A stretch of DNA of 64,000 nt from Sequoia sempervirens. Lineage: Eukaryota > Streptophyta > Pinopsida > Cupressales > Cupressaceae. The stretch spans positions 37,265,733 to 37,329,732 of the forward strand of contig VDFB02000003.1 of assembly GCA_007258455.2 (NCBI GenBank). The letters run 5' to 3'. Position numbers and translations under genes: made by a program. The notes under the pieces were generated by a model. It saw nothing but the letters and a program-made list of their open reading frames with translations. It ran no database searches and was not told where the DNA came from. The first letter of the stretch is position 1; each line of letters begins with the position of its first letter. Positions 36,801-48,329 of this stretch are shown one piece after another.

Positions 36801-38348
36801 ATGAGGGAAGATGTCATCATAACAAAGGTTCTAGGCTATGCCTCCTCTTGTGAGGAATAAGGCAAGTATATATATTACTCAATGAAATAGAAAATTCCAA
36901 TCTCCTAAAAATTTAACACCATCAGGGCAGCCATTAACCATCAAATTTTGACTTCTAAGTTTGATCATCATTGCCATAGTAATGCAACATAATGCATCTC
37001 AACATAGCTCATTTTATTTTTAGACAATCTATCCAACATGGATTCTCCAAAAATAATGGACCAAGTAACAACCAGTGTTCTTGTTTTGAAAGTTCAATGT
37101 CATGATATTTTCAGTTTTAATGTAGCAAATTTATAAATTATTAAATTATATTAAAAAAGGTGTCTCCAAGTAACCTCGTCTCCTATTTTAAGAAATAGAT
37201 GTACCAGTACTGGTACCAGTTTCCCGTACCAGTTCCAATATGGGTCTCCTGGCAACTATGGTTATTAGGGTAGGAAAATGAGTTATAACATGGACTTCAT
37301 ATATACATCCAAGTAAACCAAGATGAGGACAACCCTGCTGGAAAATTAAGCATAAAGGCTTAATATACAAATGGAGCAAAGTAGGCTTGGATGAGGTTAG
37401 GAAAGTCAGTTGTAACTTGTTATGGATGGGTGGATGGATATTGCCTATCAAATATTGTTATGGATGGATGCTTTGGTCATTTATTTCTTCCTAGAGAACT
37501 TGGTGGACTTTCAATGGAATTTGTTGTTGATGATATGGAGGATGGGCTTCCAAATGTATTGTGGTTAGATACAAATATTGCATAAGCTTGCAAAACATGG
37601 CTACTAATTTAGAGTTTGCAGCACATTCTTTGGATGCCCTGTTGTGTATGTGCACTAAATAGCACAATACACTAAATTACATTGTGAAGATTGTTTGGTT
37701 ATGAAGGTAGGAAAAAGTGCTGGAGTCATGCTGATGCGTATTTGCATCACCATACCTCCTTAGCTATTTACAGTTCATCATGATGAAGATATTTCAAAGC
37801 CCCAAAGTAACTAGATGTGCTAGGTACTTCTTTTAGTTGAAGGGATGCTTGAGGTGTATGGGGCTTTAAGGACCAATGTTTGGTAGCAGTGAATGTTGCA
37901 ATTGGATGGTCTATGATGGATGCAGGAAAATGTGAAGATTTTCTATGTTGAATGATGACTAACAAGTAGGTTGCAGGTGCTTAAAATCATTTTTGGTTCC
38001 AATAGTAGAGGTAATTAGGAATCGAAACATAGGTTCTACCAGTCTTGAAGAGAATTATGTTAAAATTTGATGGTGTGTAAATGTTGGCATCGTTAGGAGG
38101 AGCCCACTTTAGCGTTTCTATATGCAAAAGATAAACTAATCATTCATCATAGGTGGGATCATGTGAATAGATCATATTTTTGGCTTCCTATGTTGGTAAT
38201 CCAATATGGTGTGGAATAGGCCTGGAAGAGTCTTCATATGGATGATTTGAGGTAAATGATGCATACAAAGATGATCATTTTGAATGAGGACAGGATGATT
38301 TGAAAATTTTCATCCATCTGCAGTGCCACTTTAATGCAAAATAAGCAA
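33856..38348. other. left part of intron 3, no gene seen
   Basis: About 4.5 kb of AT-rich DNA. There is a GAGAGAGAGA run near 35668. Near 37190-37260 a stretch with GTACCAGTACTGGTACC ends in GGCAACTATG, whose reverse complement CATAGTTGCC resembles hAT termini, but no partner end was found. Open frames are short and without motifs. Confidence 0.4.
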
Positions 38349-40435
38349 GGTTAGGACATAGTTGGAAAACTTGGACTTGGCAAAAACTCTCCAGATCCAA
38401 AAAAATTGACTTGGCAAAAACTTGACAACTTAAAAAATTGCTTAATTTCTTTAGAAACAGATTTTTTTTTGCAAAATTCAATGACACAATGTACCCAATG
38501 AGTCCATAAATGAGTACAAAAGTGTTTTCTATTAAATTTGATTGATTTGAGTGCAAATTGAGTACAAAATTGCATTCTCATGTGGAATCCTGATGGCTGA
38601 AAGCCTGATGCAATAGATAGCTGAAAATGAAAATAGTAAAAATAAAAGTAAATACAACATTTTACACCTTCCTCTTCCCTAATCTACTGAAAACTAGGGG
38701 AGAGGTAGATGCTCTAGTCCTTGGAGTAAACTGTGGCTCCTCAGTTGGCATGGAAGGCAATGGCTGAGGCTTGACCTCCATCCTGGAAGTAGATGACAAT
38801 GACTCCTCATCCTCATCAATGTCATCCAACCCTATATCTCCTGCTGCACCCACATCCTCCAATGCCCCTCTCTCAAAATCAAGAATCTTGTCCTCAGTAA
38901 ACAATGGAGGTTGCTCATCTTGCCCTATCCAATCACTATAAGGATCTATCTCATCCAAATTAATGGGATCCTGTGATTTGTCCTTTACCCTTCTTGTGCG
39001 TAGCCGAAGGTTGTATTGCACAAAGACAAGGTCATTAAGGTGCTTTTGAGCTAATTTGCCCCTCTTCTTCGTGTGAATGGCCTCAAACAAGCTCCAATTG
39101 CATTCACAGCTAGATGCACTACAAGGTTGGCATAGTATGCGGAGGGCAAGTCTTTGGAGATTTGGGGTATTTCCACCCCAATTCTTCCACCAAGACTCTG
39201 CAAAATAAAATATTGAAGAGTTAGAAAGCAAAGTCCAAACATATTTTATCAAATTATCATATTCATGCGAAATAAAGGCTACAAATTTTATACATGTTGT
39301 TTGAGTGGTTCTTCTTCGAATAGCTAGGTCTGAAGAAAAGAGCCTACAGTTTCCTTGTAACTTTCCAATTCTTGGACAATGAGGTCTCTCACCTCAACCT
39401 GGGGCGTCATCCTCTGAATGCATGTAGTGAGACCCTCCATAACCTCTCCATTAGGATACGAGAAGGTGTCTGAGTAGAAAAAATGAGGGTTGAGGAAGTG
39501 CCCTATTGCATGGATGGGTTGGTGGAGTTGATTGTTCCACCTCTTATCAATAATCTCCCATATGGGAACAAATTTGAGGCTATCCCCCATGTAATAATTT
39601 CTGATAGCCTCTTTGGCCCTATCCATGGCCTCATAAATATACCCCATTGAGTTTTGATCCCCTTCTACCAAACGAAGAACTCTAACCAAGGGCTTTGACA
39701 CCTACATTACAAATACAAAAGATTAAAATTACAAATTTATAATGAAAGACTTAAATTAAAAAGATTAAAATATTTAACTTGAATTTAAATTCAAAGTTTT
39801 GAAGTTACCTTCACAATCTTTGTAGCTCTTTGTGCAAAAAGGTGGTCAAAGACTATTGTTACAACCCTCTCTCCTTTAGGCTTCTTTGCATAAAATGAGT
39901 CTAGCCATGCTTGACTCACAAACATTTGTTTTAAAGTAGTCAATGAACCAATAATGCTTTGCAATGTTAGGAAAACAGTTGCAAACCTTGTAACACCCGA
40001 TCTTACCAACTCTTTCCTTTGGATGCGATCTCTCATCAAATTAAAAACCCAAGGGTGATTGTAGATAAATTTTGTGATGCTCCTTGCATCATCTACAACC
40101 GGTGTCACCCAATCAAGTTTGCTTATGTCCTCCAAAAGAAGGGCAAGGCAATGTGTTGCATGAGATGACCAAAAAAGTGTCCTATGTTTGTCCTAGAGGA
40201 ATCTCTTAGCCGCCACATATGCTGTTGCATTATCAATGATGATTTGCACCACATTTTCTATGCCCACATCCATGACAACTTCCTCCAACATTAGAGACAA
40301 TGTTTCTGCATTTTTGACTTTGTTGGAGGCATCCATTGATTTCAAAAAACCAACTTCACCTTTTGAAGCAATCAAAAAATTAAGGATGGTGCGCTTTTTC
40401 TCATCCACCCACCCATCTGAAAGAATGGTACAGCT

Positions 40436-41069
40436 TGTTAATGTTTAATGGCAGAGTCAGTCGTATCCTTCCAGCCCAGATTGATTAAAGAGGACAATTA
40501 AATTATAGCCGATTGGCTATTTAATTGGTGAAGAACGATTTCATGAATGGCCACGTCATTTGCTAAATAATGATTACTTGTTTATTGTTAAGAGGTACGA
40601 TTATTCTTGGAGGCGCGATTTTCCATAGAGGCCGACTTTCCTTGTATATTGAATTATGTTATTTGTAGTTATATTTCTTATGAAGGCCGACCTTGTGCAT
40701 GAAGAGGTGCGACCTCTCCACCATCATGTATATATTCAAGCTCACTTCATTCCATTCGACAATCAAGCAAGTTCATTTCATCCTTCATTCAAGTGCGAAA
40801 TCATTCAAGAGCATTACATTGCAGATTGCAAATTTATGTAAGAAGCAGAATTCGATATCAAGGAAAGTTAGATTGTTGCATCTAGAATTGATGCTGTAGA
40901 TTGGCCTCTTTGTAAAAAGAATTGTTGCCATTATTCTATGTATAAGAAAGAGATTTGTTGCTGGGTTTTTCTCCCTTAGGAGGAGGGTTTTCCCAGGGTA
41001 TTTTCTGTGTCTTGTGTCTGATTTTGAATTAATTTTCTGTGCACTTAATCTGATCATTAAATTTAAACA
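40436..41069 (+). repeat. COP-2 5' LTR (634 bp)
   Basis: Runs from TGTTAATGTTTAATGG to the terminal CA at 41069. TATATATTC near 40729 is a plausible TATA box. It is 98-99% identical by eye to the 3' LTR. Relative to the 3' LTR it has three extra bases in GGAGGAGGG near 40980, along with mostly transition differences. Confidence 0.95.
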
Positions 41070-41083
41070 TGGTATCAGAGTGG
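41070..41083 (+). other. COP-2 primer binding site
   Basis: TGGTATCAGAG follows directly on the LTR end and is complementary to the 3' end of plant initiator Met tRNA, the usual primer of copia elements. The match fades after about 11 bases. Confidence 0.85.
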
Positions 41084-43329
41084 GTTTGAAGAAGATCTTG
41101 ATCAGATTGGTTTTCCCAGGCGATTCTCTTTATTCTCAGGGAAGAAAAATGTTGGAAGCTTAGTCTCCAGCGCACAAGATGAAGGTTTCATCAGGGAAAA
41201 GTCATATAACAAATGAGACAAGGAGACCAAACGGGTCCTATTTGCTTGTATGCTTAATCATGCCTTTTCTAAAGGAACTGAACTTATATGTAGAGGCGCC
41301 AAGTATTGTCTAAGTCAGACAAACAATTCTGAAGAGCTGATATTATATTTTGGAGGGAGCTGATAAAATTTAGAAATCGCACCTCATAAAGCAAAGACGA
41401 CAGAGGAAGTCTAAAGAGTCACATATTCGCATAAGACAAGGAATGTTTGAAGAGGATGCCATTCAGCTGGAAATCCGTCGGGTGCTGCTCACTTGCTATG
41501 TCGATTTAATTTCAATTGGAGCCACTAGGGAAAATCGTGGCATTTAGAATCAATATCATAGCATATTCATTGAATGTAATTTTGTTGAAGTTCGTTCCTC
41601 TTTATCGGGTCTTCATATTGAGATTAGTGGTTCCAGAAATTAATATCGTGTTTTTTTAAAATCTGATGCCACCTGGAACAGTATGCTTGCAAACCAAATA
41701 TTATTCATTTGCTCACACCGCCAGAAGAAGGTTTAGGAATTTGAGATGAAGTCAAAATTGTTAGACATAAGGAATAATTGCTTCCTGGAGAGCAGTTGGG
41801 AGCAGCTTAGAAACGAAAACAAAGGCATCGTCAAAGAAAGACAAGCATTCATAAGTCGAGACTTTGACCATCTGAGGACGTGACAAGACAGCTGAGCAAG
41901 CAAGTGGCGGATATAATATTGGCTATTAAAGGCAGATTGCTGTTCGAGTGCTTCCTGGAAAGCTTTTGAGCCTTTGAAGAAGCAAATCTAGATTGCAGAT
42001 TGCTGACAGCTTGGTCTGGTAACGTAGCAATTGCTGGAGTCATCTCCCTTGAGATTCAACGCACTTCCAGTCTTGGAAATTCTGAGTGTAGTAGATTGAG
42101 GGGAATCTGGAACAAATTGAAGTTATGGGGAATTTCTGTTCTAAGTCATGGGCCTATGTTCAAGCAGTGAAGGTTGTGTACTGATCTGAGTGCAAGAACA
42201 TCGTATCTTACTGTGTCCAGTAATTGCAACCTTCAGAATATTTAAAGAGATAAGTATTCTTTGTTTTGTTTGAAATCACCTTTCTAGGCTGAATTTCAGT
42301 TATATCATTTATTTGGATCATGTGTGATTAGTTATTTTCATGCAAATTATGAAGATCTCTGAGTGTGATTCTGAGATGAAAAGAGAACTGCAATTTTGAT
42401 GGTGATTAGTTGGTCACATCAATATCATTCTCTAATGCATGAACTGTGATAGAGCCTTGACTCTTGGAGAGGGTTGGTTCTTCATGCTAACTGCTTAATG
42501 CATTCAAGAAATCTGTAGTTGTTCAAATTGTCTTTTGTTGTGCTGAGTTTAGCACTCTCAAGAGGAGTAAAAGATAGAAGAAAGAGTTATATCAGAATTT
42601 AAAGATAAGTTTCTTTATCACTTCATTCTGATTTTTTTTATATATTACTCCTATAGGTTGATTTATTTATTCATGTTTTAATTTTGTTCATAAATTCTTA
42701 TGTATTCATGCTATAACTTGAGATAGTAAACCTTGTATGATTCTAGCCTTGATATTTCTTTGGATAGTTATAAACCGTTAGTAATCTCTCTTTAAAATGC
42801 TTCCAGGACAGTTCTAGGAGCAAGAAGGTGATGAGAGATTGCTTAGTGATGAAAAGCTTGAGGCATCTTGTGAGGAAGTCATGCTGACCAAAGAAATGAT
42901 CAAGCGTGAAGTCACAACTTGCAGCCATGAGACTGAGTTGGTGGCTAGAGGGAGTTCACTTCCGAAGACTTCCTTGCAATCTCTGAAGTAGGGATCAAGA
43001 GGGAGTTTTTTTTTGTAACTCACTGAGAAGAAGTGAAGATTACCGTATTGCAAGGCTAAGTGCTAAATCCTTAGAGGATCCCTTCAGTTGCTGAGATCAG
43101 AATTGCTCAATTCAGTCATTTGGATTTGACATTGGTAGCTCCGCAAACCCATTTAGAATAGAGTGATCTGAGTTGAGGTCGAAGAGGACAATCCTGAAAT
43201 CTCTACAATGTCAGAGGTGTGCTCTAGAAAACTTTCTCTAAGGCAAGCATTGCAGGCAATCTTGGATGAAGAGGTCAGAAGGTTGATGCAAGTATTTGAA
43301 GATTCAGAGGGAGCCTACTGAACCTGAGG
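41084..43329 (+). other. COP-2 internal region without readable gag, protease or integrase
   Basis: About 2.2 kb between the primer binding site and the RT remnant. There are no frames over 80 codons and no zinc knuckle or integrase HHCC signature. The DNA may be eroded gag-pol or unrelated filler of a non-autonomous element. The last 300 bases (43030-43330) have an acidic, coding-like reading but no motif. Confidence 0.5.
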
Positions 43330-44290
43330 AAGTTGGTAATCTTGTTCTTTATGTTGATTTATTTCTTACTGGAGAAGATCACTTCATTATCAAATACAAG
43401 AAGGAATTAGCTTCTTAATTTGAAATGAAGAATCTTCGATATATGCACTACTTCCTTGGTTTAGAAATATGGCAGAAACCAGATGAGATGATTCTAAGTC
43501 AAGAGAAGTACACTATTGATATTTTGAAGAGATTTGGTATGATGGATTGCAAATCCATGTCTACACCTATGGAAACCAACTTGCACAAGTTGAAGGAGGA
43601 TGCAGCTAGTTCAGACTTGGTGGATCCCACAATGTACAGGTAGTTGATTGGATCCTTGATGTATCTAGTTAACACTGACCTAAAATCTGCTATGCAGTAA
43701 GTGCACTTAGTCAGTTCATGTGTGAACCGAGGCAGGTACATCTTGTTGCAGCGAAACATGTCCTGAGATACTTGCGTGGGACAGTTGGATATGGGCTGAG
43801 ATATTCTTCAGGTGTGATCCTGGAGCTGCATGGTTATACAGATTCTGTTTCGGCAGGTTGTGTTGCTGATCAGAAGAACACCTCTGGATGTTATTTCAGT
43901 TTGGGGTCTGCGATGATCTCTTGATGTAGTAGGAAGCAGTCTTCAATGGCATTGAGTACCGCAGAGGTCATGTACATTGCAGCATGTGTGGCAGTTTGAG
44001 AAGCAGTGTGGCTTCGGAAGCTCCTTGCAGGATTGGTTGGACAATCGTTGGAGCCGACTTTCATCCATTGTGTTAATTAAGCTATGTGGAGCCTTCTGTC
44101 AATACAGTGTTTCATGACAGAACTAAACATGTTATTGAGGAAAGCATTTTAGTTGAGGTATATCAACACTGATGAGCATACGACAGACATTCTCACCAAG
44201 CCTCTCTCAAGGATAAAGTTTGTGTACTTTTGAGATAAGCTTGGTATGGTGGAGAATACAACCTTAATTGAGAAGGAGTCTCAGTATCAG
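43330..44290 (+). pseudogene. COP-2 reverse transcriptase and RNase H remnant
   Basis: Late copia pol in a mostly single frame with stops. The catalytic YVDD box near 43350 reads LYVDLFLTG: one Asp codon is missing. Next come MKNLRYMHYFLGLEIWQ (43425-43475), YTIDILKRFGM (near 43511-43543), CKSMSTPMETNL, a stop, then VLRYLRGTVGYGLRY (43763-43807) and the RNase H piece with HGYTDSVSAG (43831-43860). The C-terminal reading includes AEVMYIAAC (near 43961) and DEHTTDILTKPLSRIKF (44171-44220). Loss of the Asp, several stops and absent upstream domains make it inactive. Confidence 0.85.
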
Positions 44291-44300
44291 TGATCCTCTT

Positions 44301-44760
44301 TAATGAGTTCTTCTCTGTGAGAGAAGTTCGAGGTGAAATCCCTTGATTAATGAGTTTTTCTCTGTGAGAGAAGTTCGAGGTGAAATCCCCTGTTAATGCA
44401 TTTCTCTTTGAGATTTGAGGTGAAAGCCCTTGTTCCACCCTATGGGAGAGCCATGGTGGAGGTCATGTGTGTGACTCCATGACAGCATCACGTGAGAGAG
44501 TCCGTGATGATTTCCTTGTACTTGTGTTTCACCTTCTGGGAGAGCCATGGTGAAAGTCATGTTGAGGTGACAACATCACGCAAGTGATGAACACTTGTAC
44601 ATACCATACATGGTTGTAGCCATTATGGTTGATATCACGTTGAGGTGATATTTGATATCACGTTGAGGTGATATTTGATATCACGATGAGGTGATATCCT
44701 TCTTTTCACATATGGGTGTAGCTATTGTGGTAGACATCACGATGAGGTGATATGTCTTGT
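44301..44760 (+). repeat. repeat and hairpin array between COP-2 pol and 3' LTR
   Basis: Three 47-bp copies start TAATGAG or TAATGCA at 44301, 44348 and 44395; the first two contain CTCTGTGAGAG. A pair of GGGAGAGCCATGGTG units follows (44442 and 44537). Then come three 23-bp units at 44631, 44654 and 44677, each a small palindrome ATATCAC-gttgag-GTGATAT, with a fourth diverged one at 44733. All of them could fold into short stems in the RNA. Confidence 0.9.
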
Positions 44761-44785
44761 GCAGCTGGAAGTATCCTCCCTAGCT

Positions 44786-44794
44786 GAGAGGGAG
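44786..44794 (+). other. COP-2 polypurine tract
   Basis: GAGAGGGAG lies directly before the TG of the 3' LTR and would prime plus-strand DNA synthesis. Confidence 0.85.
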
Positions 44795-45426
44795 TGTTAA
44801 TGTTTAATGGCAGCGTCAGTCGTATCCTTCCAGCCCAGATCGATTAAAGAGGACAATTAAATTATAGCCGATTGGCTATTTAATTGGTTAAGAACGATTT
44901 CATGAATGGCCACGTCATTTGCTAAATAATGATTACTTGTTTATTGTTAAGAGGCACGATTATTCTTGGAGGCGCGATTTTCCATAGAGGCCGACTTTCC
45001 TTGTATATTGAATTATGTTATTTGTAGTTATATTTCTTATGAAGGCCGACCTTGCACATGAAGAGGTACGACCTCTCCACCATCATGTATATATTCAAGC
45101 TCACTTCATTCCATTCGACAATCAAGCAAGTTCATTTCATCCTTCATTCAAGTGCGAAATCATTCAAGAGCATTACATTGCAGATTGCAAATTTATGTAA
45201 GAAGCAGAATTCGATATCAAGGAAAGTTAGATTGTTGCATCTAGAATTGATGCTGTAGATTGGCCTCTTTGTAAAAAGAATTGTTGCCATTATTCTATGT
45301 ATAAGAAAGAGATTTGTTGCTGGGTTTTTCTCCCTTAGGAGGGTTTTCCCAGGGTATTTGCTGTGTCTTGTGTCTGATTTTGAATTAATTTTCTGTGCAC
45401 TTAATCTGATCATTAAAACTTAAACA
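44795..45426 (+). repeat. COP-2 3' LTR (632 bp)
   Basis: The second LTR copy, ending in CTTAAACA at 45426, after which the hAT-1 exon resumes (read on the minus strand). See the 5' LTR entry for the comparison. Confidence 0.95.
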
Positions 45427-46930
45427 ATATTTTTTCGATTCTTTCTTTTGCTCTTCCACTACTTGCATTGCCCTTTCAATTGCATTTGTGAGCAACCTAC
45501 AAGTACAAAGTATAATTAATTACAAAATTTTAATTTTAAACAAAAAATAGCTTAAAGAACATAAATTAAGCCCAAAATTCAACATGATTTTTAACTTATA
45601 AGAATAACAGCATAAAATTTAAATTAACTAACCTCCCACTCAAGTCTTTGCGAGAAGGCACTTTGTAGCCTTTTCCTACAACTGTCAATGCAGTAACCAA
45701 ATTATCCCAATAAGGACTACTTGCCACATTGAAAGGAATGTTGTTGAAATACCAAAAATCAGCACATGCCATGTCGGCATGTTCATGCACCTCCCTATTC
45801 CACCTTGTAGCTTCCAATGATGGTTGTGCTCCAGGGGTGTTTTTGGGCAAAAAAGAATTGTGTGGCGTGCGTGTAGGTGTAGGTGTTGGCACTCTACTTG
45901 AAGTAGAGGAAGTGGAGGGCTTGGAGGCCGATATGCCTCAGATGCATGGACCACGAAGAGAGCTCACAAAGTCAGGACATGTTTCCTCATTTGATTCTAC
46001 TTGCTGATGACCATGACCACCAGCTATGTTTGCTGCTATGGCTGCCCGTGTCCTCTCCCTTTGCAATTTTTTCTCTTTGGTAGTTGCAAGTAGGGCATTC
46101 ATTTGATTTTTTATCTCTTCCGTGGTCGCAGGACAAGGTTTGGCATCACGATGAGTAATGATTGCAAGACGGTATTTGAGGCGATTTATGCCTCCATGAT
46201 GTAGCTTCTCACATCGAATGCAAATAGCCAAACCAAACATCGGTCCCTGCACGATATACTTCCAAGCAGGGTCTCTAGCTCCTGTAGGACGAGTGCTTGA
46301 AATTGACGGTGGCACAAGCATCGATGGGGCAGAGCTGACGTTGAACCTGAACCAAAAGCTTTTCTATTCGCCATTATATTGTGTATTTAACCTACACATA
46401 CAAAGTGAAAGCACAACATATTAATTTTTTAATACAAAAAAAACCTAAATCATTAAAAATCAGCTTAAATTTGGTTTAAATCAATATAAATGAGTTTAAA
46501 TCTAAGTTACCGGAATTGGCCCTTTACCCTGCTGATTCCGGGTACGGGTACGTGCCAAAATTGATACGCCATGGAAACCCTGCAGAGTCGGCCAGGGTTC
46601 TGCTTTTTTCGCAAAAAAACGTATCCATGATTTTACAATTTTTTTTTCGAATCCTGCTTTTTTTGTTCGTGACGTGGCGTTTTCAGCTAATTTGGGTGCA
46701 GTTTCCGCAAAGTTTATGCGATTTTGGAATGGTAAAAGCAAATAACCTAACTTTATTTCATTATTTTCTCCGCTCGCCGCTATTTTCTGTCTGGTGATTT
46801 CGTGACTTTGAGGAGGAGAAAGGGCACGCACGGGTGGGAGAAACAGATAGAAAGTCAAATAGTTGCATTTGTGAGGGTCGCGCAAGGAGAACCAGACTCA
46901 TTTCAGACGCATGTGATAGGGTTTTATCTG

Positions 46931-47050
46931 CCATTGACAGGGAAAAAGCACTTGCAACATACGCTAATTGAAGATTTTCATCCGCCATTGACAGGGAAAA
47001 AGCGCTTGCAACGGATGCCGACTGAAGATTTTCAGTCGCCATTGACAAGG
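46931..47050 (+). repeat. 2.2 copies of a 54-bp unit in the hAT-2 leader
   Basis: CCATTGACAGGGAAAAAGC starts at 46931 and 46985, and a partial third copy (CCATTGACAAGG) starts at 47039. The copies share GAAGATTTTCA near their ends. They lie upstream of the transposase and may be subterminal or promoter repeats. Confidence 0.85.
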
Positions 47051-47119
47051 TCTTTCGTCCCCCATTTTCTTCGTGAAAGGTATTTTTCCGGCTGCACGAA
47101 AATTTGAGTTTAATTTTAT

Positions 47120-47465
47120 CTATTATAACTTTATAATAGTTTAGCCTTGTTAATTTTAATATTGTTTTATAATTTATATTATAATATTAATAAATATTAT
47201 AATATTTAATAATATTTTTTTTATAAAATATATATTGTATTGTTTTATTTTATTTATTTAGTACTAAGTTTTAACAAATATTTATTATTTATTATTAAAA
47301 ATTTAAACATTTTACATTTATAATTTTATTATATATAAATAATTAAATTTATTTTAGTATTTTAATTTAATTCAATTTTAAAGTTTAAAGTTTAAATCTT
47401 AGAATAATAAATATAAATCTAATTATTATTTTATATATTTAATTTTAAATTTCTTATTAGTTATT
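47120..47465 (+). repeat. left copy of the 346-bp duplication flanking LINE-B
   Basis: Extremely AT-rich hAT-2 leader sequence from CTATTATAACTTTATAATAG to TTATTAGTTATT. It matches 53302-53647 base for base at a constant offset of 6182, with two mismatches (near 47243 and 47264) and no indels. Confidence 0.95.
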
Positions 47466-47591
47466 ATTTTTTTTTTTATAGATGAGTACTACCAAATAAG
47501 GGGGTAGCTCCCGGATACAGTAACAGAGTTAAGCATGAGAATGCCATAAACACCCCTAAGTGTAAAAGTTTAACCCAACAAACCTAGATAC

Positions 47592-48213
47592 TCAACAACT
47601 AATATATTGTTGCCATGAGATTACCCATCCTAACAAGCTTATTGAGACTACCCTCTCCCATCCATGAGATATTTGAGTCCATGTATCTTGCGAATGCCAA
47701 CATGTCCGCATTCTCAACTCCCATTCGAAAAACCTCCCATGCATTGGACATAAAGTTAAATAGGGCCTCGCGCTTGTTATTCTCCGTTTCACTGCCATTG
47801 CCTTCATCATCACTCAGTATTGCAGGATCAAAGTAGACTTTGAGAAGACTTACCTAGCCATCCGTCCGCATCTCCATCGTAGCGTTTGCAACGACATGAA
47901 CATACATCGGCACCACGAGCCTGTCTAGCCGTGCAACCACACGTTCCCTAGACTTAGTGATATCAACCGTGACGCCAATCAAAACCTCAAATAGCTTGCC
48001 ATTGCACCAATGTTGGTTTACGTTCAGGAGGGATGAAAGCAAGTCGACGATAGCATTCAGTGTCTCTTGGTTTTGGATCAGGAAAAGACGCCTGCACTGT
48101 ACTGGTAAAGCTTCCTTGGCACATTGGCAGAGTATCCCAAATTGGAATACCATGGTCGCTCGGCACCCCACACCCCAAGACTTCCGCTTATAGGTAAACA
48201 TGAGTATGAACAC
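47592..48213 (-). pseudogene. coding-like tract downstream of LINE-B ORF2, unknown family
   Basis: On the minus strand, after the ORF2 stop, an open frame of about 206 codons is broken by one TAG (near 47855; the local TGG codons suggest a former Trp). Its first part has LNAIVDLLSSLLNVNQ and KLFEVLIGVTVDITKSRE; its second part has ILSDDEGNGSETENNKRE, MSNAWEVFRMGVENADML and SWMGEGSLNKLVRMGN, ending in TAG before the poly(A). The composition is like a normal soluble protein and the acidic linker is unlike intergenic DNA. Upstream, 48214-48300 reads in another frame as EILGDSRYAATVGYLMSN, so at least one frameshift may be present. It may be a LINE C-terminal domain, a third ORF or captured host sequence. 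Confidence 0.5.
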
Positions 48214-48329
48214 CGATGTTAAATAGACACAGGGGAGTTTTTAAGAAACCATTGGACATCAAATATCCAACAGTCGCAGCGTATCTCGAATCACCCAAAA
48301 TCTCGACCACCAGTACGCCCTGCCAATAC

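Larger units (their letters stand above)
40436..45426 (+). mobile_element. COP-2: copia-type LTR retrotransposon inserted in hAT-1
   Basis: Two LTRs (40436-41069 and 44795-45426) flank 3.7 kb of internal DNA that has a primer binding site after the 5' LTR, eroded pol, and a polypurine tract before the 3' LTR. LTRs begin TG and end CA. They differ by about 9 substitutions and 2 small indels over about 632 bases. It splits the hAT-1 transposase exon between a Lys-rich codon run and CTILSDGW. No 5-bp target duplication is seen: CAGCT lies on the left and ATATT on the right. The internal part lacks readable gag, protease and integrase, so it is a non-autonomous derivative. Confidence 0.9.
38662..46374 (-). 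pseudogene. hAT-1 transposase, multi-exon, split by COP-2
   Basis: Minus-strand hAT transposase with introns and several breaks. In coding order: start at 46374; a BED-like zinc finger region (DPAWKYIVQGPMFGLAICIR, then CEKLHHGGINRLKYRL, about 46150-46290); a Pro/Thr linker; SPYWDNLV (near 45700); an exon ending in a Lys/Glu-rich stretch at 45427; then the COP-2 insertion. Next come CTILSDGWVDEKKR (40390-40435) and a DUF659-type region with NVVQIIIDNATAY (40215-40260), then exons ending at 39809 and starting at 39701. The last exon starts at 39197 and holds the hAT dimerisation motif (SSCECNWSLFEAIHTKKR, near 39060-39115) and an acidic tail ending at 38662. A premature stop at about 40193, a stop at 39324 and an early frameshift show it is dead. 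Confidence 0.8.

Noticed and set aside
27147..37260. CATAGTTG-like words at 27147 and 37260 as the two ends of one hAT element
   Set aside because: The span would contain two host exons, and the flanks do not match as an 8-bp duplication.
40656..41057. Open frames that occur twice (also at 45015-45413)
   Set aside because: They are parts of the two COP-2 LTRs. Repetition comes from the LTR pair, not from a duplicated gene.
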